A DNA stretch of 64,000 nt from Rhodosorus marinus (lineage: Eukaryota > Rhodophyta > Stylonematophyceae > Stylonematales > Stylonemataceae), in contig JAMWBK010000006.1 in the NCBI GenBank assembly GCA_029953675.1, positions 434,001 to 498,000 on the forward strand, in the 5' to 3' direction. The notes beneath the pieces were generated by a model that saw only the letters and a program-made list of their open reading frames with translations, searched no databases and had not been told where the DNA came from. A program made the position numbers and the translations under genes. Within the stretch, counting starts at the first letter, position 1. Each line of letters begins with the position of its first letter. This document shows positions 55,141-64,000 of the stretch, in pieces.

Positions 55141-56976
55141 ATCGGACGACTTGCCTTTTGTCTCCGGGAAGAACTTCACCGTGAACAGAGTGAAAAAGCC
55201 CAGGAAAATCGCGAATGGGAGGAAGGAGAAGTTTCCCAACAGCTCAGCGAGCGGCAAGTAGATCAAGCCGATGATGAAATTGGATCCCCAATTCGATGCA
55301 CAGGCGATAGAGGCCGCGGATGCCACCGCGTTGGTAGGAAAGAGTTCTGCAAGTAGAAGCCATGGTATTGGTCCCAGACCTGTTTGTGGATGCAAATGGC
55401 GATCAGACGAACGTGGAAATAAGATACACAAAGAAGGAAACGACGAAGAAGTCCTTGCTGCTAAGTCCGGCAAGAAATGAAAAAGATACGAGCCGCTTAC
55501 CGATGGCAAAGGAGACCACGAAGAACACCAGGAATAGTGCCGAAAACTTGTCGGCATGAGTGCAAAACGCGATGACAATCAGCACGGACGACAAAGTCAT
55601 ACAACTGGAGCTCCAGAGAAGTAGCGGTTTACGTCCAAGTCGATCGATTAGGTAGGTAGCAACCATCACGGCGACGATGTTGATGCCAGATAGCGTCAGG
55701 CTTAGTAGCTGGGCGACGCTCTGAGAATTGAAGACTTTGATGAAGATCGGTGTTGAGTACTAAAACAAGGAAAACAAGAGCGGCGAAAGAAATGCTTTTT
55801 CGGGTTTGGTTTCCTGTGGTACAAGTTCTCCTCTTCGAGGAACTCTGTTGGTGTCGAACAAGGTAAAGAGACTATGAAGGCGGCCTTTGCTCACGTAGAA
55901 GACAACGTTGATGCCGGAGAACTGCTGACTGATGTGGAGAACACACGCGATAAGGACTAGAACTTTCAATCCGTAAGGGGCGTTGAACAACAGCGACGAC
56001 ATGGAGTATTGGGTTCCCTTGGATGTCTCGGAGACACCCTCAACGAGTTCATCTAGTTCGATCTCAGCTGCGCTGAAGTCTCGCAGCTGTTGAAGTGAGC
56101 TTCTCGCTTGGTTTTCGTTCCCTTTCATGACCAAGTACCTGAATAGGTATTTAGCAAAGTTCAGCCGGGGTCGTAAGCTTGGAAGGTGTAGAGACCAAGC
56201 ACACTGGTCATCTGTGGCTGCGAACACAAGTAACGCACCTCGGGGACTCAGGTATGAGGTACAGAAGAACAAGCTGGAAGATTGACACCGCGGCAGTGAT
56301 GAACAGGAGCAACCTCCAGACGAACGTTTTCGCCAATGCGATGCCAGCCAGCTGGCTCGCAAGGATGCCGACGTTGATTACCATCTGATTGAGGGTACCA
56401 ATACCGCCTCGTCTGGACGGTGGTGCGATTTCTCCGAGGTAGAGTGGGACAACTGCCGTTGACGCTCCACAGGCAAAGCCGACGATCAGTCGTCCGATTA
56501 CAAGGAAGGCGACATTGTTTGAAATCATGAGAACGCAACCAGCAATTATGAAGATGCAGGCGACGATCTTGGATGTCCCTCTCCGGCCATATCGATCAGC
56601 CATTTGGGCTCCAATAATCCCTCCAGCGAGTCCACCAACGCAAAATGCAGAGACAACCACTCCCCACATCACATCTGACATTGCTACGCAGCTCTTCAGT
56701 CCCGTAGTGGTTCTATTCAGACAAAAAAGAGGGTAGAAAAGCATCAAATGGATATTCAGACGAAAGCCTAATGGACTTCAAGATCGATGAACAGAGTCGA
56801 TGTCAACGGCATGGCACCACATACTCCAGATGGTGAGGCTCCTCGGGACAATTCTGAATCGCGACTTTCGCATTGTTCATTACTCCTACGTTCCACCCAT
56901 ATCCGAACGAACCGAAAAGGATTGTCGTTACAGGCAAGATCAACTTCCTCGTGGATTGTCTTTCATTTTCATCCAT
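55117..56976 (-). CDS. MFS sugar transporter (facilitative hexose/H+ symporter type)
   Basis: Five exons: 56821-56976, 56239-56693, 55895-56138, 55501-55759 and 55117-55379; 458 residues. The order of sugar-porter motifs is complete: GSFGYGWNVGVMNNA in helix 1, ADRYGRRGTSK after helix 2, YLGEIAPPSRRGGIGTLNQ, PESPRYLVMKG before the central loop, QQFSGINVVFYYSTPIF in helix 7, DRLGRKPLLL, GPIPWLLLAELFP and the terminal FFPETKGKSSDLI. The Q-Q-x-x-G-I-N motif fits glucose-type sugars. The first acceptor is chosen by phase (ctgaag/AGC TGC); the exon 1 start could lie 13 codons upstream. No plastid targeting is evident. Its stop codon lies inside the last codons of the PfkB gene on the opposite strand. 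Confidence 0.9.
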
Positions 56977-57794
56977 TCCAAACGCAAAAGAGCAGATACA
57001 GATGAACTGCATCAATCCATCCGCTCTACTCTCTCAAAGAACAGCTCTCTTGCACAGACCCAATAAACGAAAGAACAAAAAACCAGAAGATCCTTCTCTT
57101 AACAGGAAGAAGCAATGGAAAAAAGAAGAAGGGGACGATAAAGCCGCGCTTCCAACAGAATCGTTCTTCATCAATAGGAAGCAACCATCACGTTCTCCAT
57201 TCTCATCATACCATACCAAAACGAACAAAAAAATGGCTTGTCTAAAAGTTTCCATAATATAAATCCTACCACATAATTTCCTCGTTCTCTCGTGTTTTAA
57301 ATTTTACTGAATATCATTATTTATCTGTGTAACGATCACCAATTAAAATCACGCTTCATTTCATACAGAGAGTAAATTTTAAAGTTTTATGTTCTAAAAT
57401 ATAATATGAATAATATAAATAGATAAGAACAAAGACGAAGGTCGAAATAATTTCGTTTTTTATTATATTTTTGCAAGCTTTCACTGGAGAACGTTTTTCG
57501 GTCTAGCATACAGTCGAGAGTGACGATGACTTGTTCTCCATCGGAGCAAGGACAGGTCCGTATCAATCTACAGATATGCTCTTCTGCATCACTTTCTGAT
57601 CTACCCGGTGAATGCCTCACATTATTTCCGTCCCGGGTGGTTCTCAAAAGCTCGTTGCGCTCATCTCACGAGGGAGGAGGTTCCGGAACTGACCGGTGGC
57701 GTTTGCGCAAGCGGGCCGGGGTTCCGCAGAAGATCAGAAGGTCGGGCTCAGGTGAAATGGAGTTAGGATCACCAAGCTGCGTTTACGGCTTTGC
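56977..57794. other. Spacer between transporter and PMT
   Basis: About 820 bp, purine-rich on the plus strand near 57060-57140 and strongly AT-rich from 57250 to 57480. A frame at 57520-57798 (plus) runs into the PMT stop region and has no support. Confidence 0.45.
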
Positions 57795-59498
57795 CTAATT
57801 CCATCTCTTGAAGAGCTCCAGGGATTTCTGCCCAGCGACTGTCAACGGAAGGCCATAAACCCAGGGCGACCAACGGTAAAAACAGAACACCGTGCCGACG
57901 ATAATAACCGCGCCAACGTTGGTTTTCACAACTCTCGGCAAGTGATTCATCAACAGTCCTGCCAACAAAATGGCATAGTAAAGTCCAGGTATGTAGTGGT
58001 AGATGAATGCTGCTCGCTGGACGAAGATGAAGGGAAGCAAGTTGAGCCAGTAGGTCAAAAGCAAGATCATTGCAGGCCCCAACCAGTCAAATGGCAGCTC
58101 GATCTTGTACTGGTCCAGTGGGTGCTTCTCTTTCGGCTTCCGCCGCAGTCTTACTCGGTTTACGTTGTACAGAACAATTAACATCACGCAGACGACAACA
58201 CTGGCCGCGACAAGCAGCACCGCAGGGTTGCCAATTAGGTAGATTTTCCGCTCTTGACCCCCCGCACTGTTGTTCCAGTACAAAATTCCTCTCATATCCA
58301 GGATCCACTCGTACCATTTGGACTCCCAAGGGTGTCGGACTTTTATACTCTTATTGCTCCTGAACATTTGCACATTTTTGGTTAAGAAGAGGTCCGGAAA
58401 GAAGGGTTTTCTCTTCGCACTAGCGTCGAAGTGCTTGTTACCAATCAACGTCGCCTGGTAGTGAGGTGGCAGGAAAGGATCTCCCATTCCAGAGTAAACA
58501 GATAGTGCAAAGTGCACCCAATCCGCAAAAATGTAAATAGAAAGCCCGGAAGCCGCTGCAGCCACGCATTCAATAATTGACAGTCGTGACGTTGGTAGGA
58601 AAAGACCGAAGAACGATACAATCGCGATGATACCAGGCGTCGCGAGTGTTGTCCACTTAATGCCAAGGGCACAGCCGGCGAAGAACCCAGTGACCAAGAC
58701 CATGAACCAACGGGATGTGGTTTTCGGCGGCTGTTTCCACAAATAAAGGGCACTAAGAAGTGCCATTTGAGAGAAGAAAAGAACTTGCGAATCCACCAGC
58801 ACAAACCGCGATTCGATTAAGATCATGGTTTCACATAGTACCATAGTACCAGTGGTGAACGAAGAAACGAAGTCACATCCTAACGCTCGTGAAGTCAGGT
58901 AAGTCAGGGCGGGGTGGAAGACACCAAAGAACGCTGAGGTTTGACGAAGCGAAACAAAAGATTCCGTCGAAGGATAGACCTTCCCTATCTATAATAGTAG
59001 ACGACGAGAGGTTGAGAACAACAAACTGAGTGTTGTAGTGAGCCCCAACAACTAGTATTGTGGCAGCAGCATAGAAGCTTCAGTGGTTTCTAGGTGGTGG
59101 GTAGCTGTTCATACCTTATCCGCACCGAAGTCTCCGGGTTGAAATCCACCCATGTAGCCACCCAGAAGCAGCAGAAGCTTTCCGAGGGGGGGATGAATAT
59201 CGAACAAGTGCGTTTTCCTCCAATACATCGCAATGAAATCCCAGAAATGGTACTCGTCGAATACGACGGCTGCTGGCTCCGCGATCTTGTAAAACCGGGT
59301 GATGAATGATGACACGAGCAAAATAACCACCAAAGTAACGTCGATCCAATTCACACTACCAAGTAACTTCGTCAACGCCGCGATCATCGCCGGCTTCTTA
59401 ACCCGTGGCTCATCCGCAGTCTCATCCGGCGCTGATTTTGTCTGCAAAGTTTGGTGTTGCTTTATAGCCCGCTTCCTCGCTCCCGTAAGCTTCGCCAT
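57795..59498 (-). CDS. Protein O-mannosyltransferase family (GT39), without MIR domains
   Basis: This is a multi-spanning ER-type glycosyltransferase that moves mannose from dolichyl-phosphate-mannose to Ser/Thr. Two exons (59115-59498, 57795-58988) join in phase 0 after an acceptor at ttatag; 525 residues. The catalytic first loop is present: RFYKIAEPAAVVFDEYHFWD, with the Asp-Glu pair, then LFDIHPPLGKLLLLLGGYMG. It continues with SLRQTSAFFGVFHPALTYLT, ILIESRFVLVDSQVLFFSQM and LGIKWTTLATPG. Where yeast and animal PMTs carry about 200 residues of MIR domains in the large lumenal loop, this protein has only a short loop ending in KVRHPWESKWYEWILDMRGI. That is the arrangement of bacterial and archaeal PMTs. 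The first 40 residues are basic and Thr/Lys-rich. The C-terminal part has several membrane helices (AVLLVAASVVVCVMLIVL and others). Confidence 0.85.
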
Positions 59499-59862
59499 AG
59501 CTCAGGCGAGGAAACCAATAGGCACAAAACCAAGACGTTACTGTTCCACAAAAAAACACCAAACTACGACACACCGCCCTTTCCACCAAGTTAAACCACA
59601 CCCTGCATCAACCTCCCCACTTAAAAACTAGTCCATCTCCTGAACTACCAACAAGACAAAGCAAAGAAAACTAAGTATCAAATACCTCTCCAAAGACGCT
59701 ACAAAGACAATCCTAAGACGCTCCTAAGCTCATGAAACGCTCCTCAGATGCTCTTAAGACGCACATCGCCCTCTGACGAGCTCTCCAAGATCGGCTGGGC
59801 CGAATTCCTCCGGTAAGCCAGCAAAAAGACAGGACAATAAGGATATTTCCTTTCCCTTCTTA

Positions 59863-59963
59863 AAGCGTCATCTATATTCAATCTTTTTAAATGACTGAAC
59901 ATATTTGTTTCATGAATAATATATTTAAAGTCATAATATAGATTGAAATTAGGAGTGACACTT
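59863..59963. mobile_element. MITE-like element A
   Basis: A 101-bp AT-rich element has terminal inverted repeats of about 23 bp: left aagcgtcatctatattcaat, right the complement of aagtgtcactcctaatttca (then atct). There is no coding capacity. It is followed by ttatctagg. Confidence 0.65.
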
Positions 59964-60000
59964 ATCTAGGTTCCATACGCAATCTGGCTAGCGATCATGA

Positions 60001-60091
60001 AAGCGTCATAAGTATTCAGTCTATATGAGCTCATAGTTTTCATATAATATATTAAACAACACGAAACAGATTGAATTTGTAGATGACGCTT
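60001..60091. mobile_element. MITE-like element B
   Basis: A 91-bp relative of element A, in the same orientation, 37 bp downstream. Left end aagcgtcataagtattcagt, right end the complement of aagcgtcatctacaaattca. It is also followed by atctag. The interiors of A and B differ, but the ends match. Confidence 0.65.
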
Positions 60092-60726
60092 ATCTAGACA
60101 ACAAAGATTTGTTTTTCCGTACCTGATTACAGCTGCACAACGGACTATCAAAAAAGCAGAAAGTCAAAAAAATAAAGATATCTGAGAAAGCTAGTTTAGT
60201 ACTTGAAATATAGTGTACAATAAAATACGAAAGTATGTCACGGTCGGCGACGTGGGTGACGAATAAAAACTATTTAAACCTACTAATTGTATTTTCCAAG
60301 TAAATATCAAGTTGCTTTGTGGTATTCAGTTTATGCAATTATTTCTATTCTAACGTAAAAATATATAAACATCAATATTTTGACGAAAAAAAATTGAAAT
60401 TATCTCACAAAGAGACAATAATCAAAATAATGAAAATTATTAGAAGATGGCCAAAATTTCAATAAATTCAATAATACGGGTTTCATGGGAGACGTTTTGT
60501 AAATACGGTTAGAACAAGAACTGTTGATGCAGGAATTTTGTTTTTTTTTCTTGAATTTTTTAGTCAGAGTGGGAGTTGCTCTTCTTAGTGTCGTAAGAGG
60601 CGGTTGGGACGGGAGTGACGGACTTGGTTGGAGTGCGTTGGTTAGGGGTTGACCGATTGATGGTATGTACGATTTTGTTTTTATTCGTAGACTTGTGTAG
60701 AAGTATATAAACAGGATTTAATACCA

Positions 60727-62515
60727 ATGATAAGTGAAGATCCACCTCTATTCTCTGTGGATAGAGCTGGGAGCGGCGACAAGTCCGAGAAGCCGATCTC
60801 GAGCAAGACGCATGAAGAGCGGCTGTTGGAGGAGGAGGTTTTTGGGCTTGGAGATTCTGCGATTTTTGTTGAAAATGATAAGGAAAAGGACGTAGTAAAG
60901 GAGCCAAAAAGGGCTTCGGTTTGGGAGGATGAGGATGACGAAGGTCTCGCAGTCGATGTCTCATCCAACAAGCGGCTGCGCAAGCTGCGCAAGACTACGG
61001 AGGACAAGGTATTATCAAGCGCTGACTATGGAGCAAGACTGAAGGAATTTCACAGAAGAGTAGCTGGTACAAAAGGCGCCTGGGCTAGTCTGAAACCGAA
61101 GCGAGTACAAGGTCATGGAGGTACGGAGCTGAGCGAAGACGAGTCGGACAATGAAGAACTACAAAAGCTGAAACAATCCACGCAAGTAAGCTGGAAGCAA
61201 GACAATTCAAACGCCAAGAACCTTAGACTTCAAACCGCTAACTGGATTTCCGACTTTCCTGACGTCTTTCTAGTCGATCATGAAGAAATCTGCGCATGGT
61301 CCACCTCCTCAAGGAGTTCTCGACATACGTCGACTTCGAAACGCAAACGCAGAAGACCCGTGCCGGTCTATTGTGACGACACTCCAGTTTCACCGCGACG
61401 GAAACGTCCTGATCGTTGGCGGGTTGGATAAAACTCTGCGCATCTTCAGCATTGACGGTGAAACGAATCCCAGGAAGCACGGAATCTTCCTCAGAGATCT
61501 TCCAATCCACACTGCAAAGTTTACAAAAGGAGGAGACGAGATCGTTGTTGCTGGCGAGAGGAAATACTTTTACCAGTTTGACATACAGAGCTCCGCGGTT
61601 CAGAAAATCTCTACACTCACTGATGGAGATGAGAAGGGTTTCAGGAAGTTCACCACCTCGTCAGACGGCCAGAAACTTGCTTTTCTGGGTTACAATGGAC
61701 GTATCCAGCTGCTATCTGCAGGTAGCAAACAGAAGATTGGCTTGGTCAAGATGAATGCGCATGTGAAAGATGCGGTCTTCTCTAATGAGGACAAGGAACT
61801 TTTGTCCGTTGGGGGTGAGAAAATAGTTCTCCAGACCAGCGTCTTTGTTGGTGTATCTACTAACTTGCGAAACCTCACATTTTGGTAATACGCTAGGTGA
61901 CGGAAACGTCTATCGCTGGGACGTCAGAACACAGAAATGCATTGAGCGACATCGCGACGAAGGGTGCGTTAGGGGTACAACTATTGGATCATCAATGAGA
62001 AAAGGACTATATGCGTGCGGTTCAGACTCTGGCGTGCTCAACCTCTACGAACGCGGAAATCCGACCCCGAGAAAGTCCTTTTTGAACCTGACAACACCGC
62101 TGGATGGCATCGAGTTCAGCTCTGATGGGGAGATTTGTGCGTTCTTCTCGAACACCCTGAAAAGTGCGTTCAGGTAAGGCAATCTGGAATCTTGACGATC
62201 GGCTTTCCAGTCGACTTCCCTCGCAGTTCAATGTTCTCCCCTCTTTTTTTGCTGGTCTCGGGAACGGTTAGTTAGAAACCGCTCCTGGTTGGGAATGTGA
62301 AGCGTGCTGACCCTCGTCTTTCCGGAACGGCTATTCTCTCTTCTAGGGTCGCCCACGTTGGTTCTGGAACTGTATTTTCGAACTGGCCAACGGAGGCTAC
62401 AAACTTGCGGAGAACGTTTTGTGCTGATTTTAGCCCGGGGAATGGATTCCTTGCGACAGGAAATGACAAAGGCAACGTTTGTTTGTTCAGACTGCATCAC
62501 TATGCTCCTCGCTAA
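60727..62515 (+). CDS. UTP18: UTP18, U3 snoRNP-associated WD40 protein
   Basis: A component of the UTP-B module of the small-subunit processome in the nucleolus, needed for 18S rRNA maturation. Four exons (60727-61185, 61274-61814, 61897-62173, 62347-62515) join in phase; 481 residues. An acidic N-terminal region (HEERLLEEEVFGLGDSAIFV, then WEDEDDEGLAV) contains YGARLKEFHRRVAGTKGAWA, matching the conserved UTP18 stretch before the propeller. The propeller follows: LQFHRDGNVLIVGGLDKTLR, IDGETNPRKHGIFLRDLPI, KISTLTDGDEKGFRKFTTSS, GGDGNVYRWDVRTQKCIERH, and the diagnostic end FSPGNGFLATGNDKGNVCLF with RLHHY. The first intron has donor gtaagc and a ctaactgg branch-like site. Confidence 0.92.
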
Positions 62516-62858
62516 GACGAGTCCTGAGTGTTCCCTGACAAGAAACGGTACCTGGAGTCTTGAGGCAGTGTTAATATTGGTGTAGGGGAAGGTCTTCCAA
62601 AGCGGGAATGTGTAATAATACTAACTTATGGCTAATAAACCCCACGATCACGGATGGCCCTTCAAGCTCCTAGGTGGCGGCAGCCGCACAGCAAGGGAAG
62701 CTGCTCTATTATCTACGTCCGACCTCTGGCTAGCATTATTGCTAGCTGCCCGTCTTTTCCGCAGACATGGCCTCTATAAATGGGGTTGTTTCATTCCTGA
62801 TTTCCAGATCCTTTGCTTCTACGAAATCAAGACGTTTAATCTGGTTATATTCACATGC
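62516..62858. other. Convergent intergenic region UTP18/ClpP
   Basis: About 340 bp between two stop codons on opposite strands. It must hold both 3' ends; no gene or strong hairpin was seen. Confidence 0.5.
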
Positions 62859-63893
62859 CTACTGTGCCTGTGACTTGGCCTCAATGATCTGATCGACTAG
62901 ACCATACTCTCTAGCCTGGTATGATGACATAAAGTTGTCTCGGTCCATATCCTGCAGCAGATTTTCGTACTCTTGACCAGTCATACGTGCATACTCGTGG
63001 GTCAGGTTCTCTCGAATTCGCAAGATCTGCTGGGCTTCGACCTGGATGTCCGACGCTTGTCCCTGGGCTCCTCCCATCGGCTGATGAATCATCACTCGCG
63101 AGTGTGGAAGTGCAAATCGTTTTCCCTATCAATCGAACATTGAGGTCGTACTTTAGAACGCTCTTTGAACTCCGATAAGGTCTAGCACTGTGACATGGTT
63201 ACCTTCGATCCTGCAGCGAGGAGGAATGAGGCCATAGAAGCGGCAAGTCCAACGTTGATTGTTACAATCTCAGACTTAATATGTTGCATGGTGTCAAAGA
63301 TCGCCATTCCTGCGATCACAGATCCTCCCGGAGAATTGATATACAGGTAAATGGGCTTCTCGCTGTCCTCCGATTCGAGATACAGCATAACTGCAATGAT
63401 CTGATTCGCGATCTGGCCAGAGAGAAAGAAGAGTTAAGCATGCACGTCGAGCCAAGTCAAGCTAACTGATTAGCACAGCTACCTCATCGTCAATCTCCTG
63501 TCCCAAAAAGATGATTCGCTCGCGGTACAGACGGTTGTAAATATCCACCCACTCAGCCTGTTGCCCTCCAGGCACACGATAAGCGACCTTGGGTACACCA
63601 ATAGGCATCATAGTCCATCGTGCTCTGCTAGCGCTGCTAAAACCAAGCAGCCCCATCAAAAGCAAGTCAGCACCACATATCCATTCAAAAAGAAACTCTC
63701 AAAGTGCAAAACCGCCATTGCACAGCCGAATTCGAAAGGAAAACCAAAACAAACGAAAAAAACAACTTCCAACTCACCTCTTCACCTCAGCGGTCGCGAA
63801 AACCTCCCCGTGAAACCCAGATCCCTGCATCCTACCGCAGAACGAGCTTGTGCTCGACCGCAAAGTACCCACTCCAGTCCCTACAAACGCCAT
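62859..63893 (-). CDS. CLPP: ClpP protease subunit, plastid-targeted
   Basis: Proteolytic core subunit of the ATP-dependent Clp protease in the plastid stroma. Four exons (63778-63893, 63483-63636, 63203-63412, 62859-63125) join in phase; 248 residues. The catalytic triad is complete: Ser in [14 protein letters not shown], His in [15 protein letters not shown], and Asp in [12 protein letters not shown]. Other ClpP marks are [34 protein letters not shown] and [18 protein letters not shown]. The N-terminus [20 protein letters not shown] is Ser/Thr/Gly-rich with Phe at position 3, a red-type plastid transit peptide, and the mature ClpP part starts after about 60 residues. A mitochondrial location is less likely given this N-terminus. 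Confidence 0.92.
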
Positions 63894-64000
63894 TTCTCTC
63901 CCGCCCAAGATCTCACAAATCGCCCTCAATCCCCTCCCAAAAAGCTCTCCTTAATTCCCTCTTGTGACGATGAGGTTAGTAACCCAAACTCCTTTGATCC

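Larger units (their letters stand above)
59499..60726. other. AT-rich spacer with MITE-like pair
   Basis: About 1.2 kb with no gene. It contains the two elements listed next and an AT-rich tract to 60560, followed by the UTP18 upstream region. Confidence 0.5.

Noticed and set aside
1-64000. CRISPR array, operon, phage or bacterial island
   Set aside because: No regularly spaced repeats, no co-directional gene clusters with ribosome-binding sites, and GT-AG introns in nearly every gene exclude a prokaryotic source.

Overview
The window is nuclear DNA from a eukaryotic alga, most likely an intron-bearing red alga (Rhodophyta). Most real genes are cut by short GT-AG introns of about 55-180 nt, so the coding models below were joined by hand from exon phases and family alignment. 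Two nuclear genes for plastid-type proteins (transketolase, ClpP) start with transit-peptide-like N-termini carrying a Phe at position 3-5 (MDSAFVP, MAFVG). This is the signature of rhodophyte and glaucophyte plastid import, and no ER signal precedes it as would be expected for a secondary plastid. A cytosolic-looking GH13 amylase (floridean starch), a Golgi-type carbohydrate sulfotransferase and a plant-type galactonolactone dehydrogenase fit the same picture. The organism assignment is inference.

Layout. 1-4870: most of RIC1 (Rab6-GEF subunit), minus, running off the left edge. 5.4-11.8 kb: several minus-strand genes, of which only the DUF1995 plastid protein is identified; the others are coding-looking exons without a family. 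12.7-14.0: mitochondrial carrier. 16.4-18.8: plastid transketolase. 18.9-19.3: small unknown gene. 19.6-21.75: L-galactono-1,4-lactone dehydrogenase (eight exons). 22.3-23.6: mitochondrial ribosomal protein uL24m with a long charged tail. 24.7-26.2: a decayed gene. 27.6-29.3: CDT2/DTL, the CRL4 substrate receptor. 29.9-33.7: AT-rich, C/T-tract-rich spacer. 33.7-34.8: secretory AlgH/DUF179 protein. 35.0-36.4: aldose 1-epimerase. 37.9-40.1: alpha-amylase. 40.1-48.6: gene-poor, repeat-bearing spacer. 48.4-51.2: a 473-bp inverted duplication carrying a C2H2 zinc-finger gene and its truncated copy. 51.5-52.6: sulfotransferase. 53.7-55.1: PfkB kinase, overlapping tail to tail with a sugar transporter (55.1-57.0). 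57.8-59.5: MIR-less protein O-mannosyltransferase. 59.9-60.1: two adjacent MITE-like elements. 60.7-62.5: UTP18. 62.9-63.9: plastid ClpP.

How the genes relate. There is no operon logic; neighbours are functionally unrelated, as usual in a nuclear genome. Themes are carbohydrate metabolism (transketolase, amylase, aldose epimerase, PfkB kinase, sugar transporter, lactone dehydrogenase), secretory-pathway glycosylation and sulfation (PMT, sulfotransferase, RIC1 traffic, secreted DUF179), organelle proteins (ClpP, DUF1995, uL24m, carrier) and nuclear housekeeping (CDT2, UTP18). The most unusual signals are the PIP-degron-like tail of CDT2, the perfect-looking inverted duplication, the MIR-less PMT, the C-terminal extension on the amylase, a signal-peptide DUF179 protein and a compact ten-cysteine open frame in an otherwise empty spacer.
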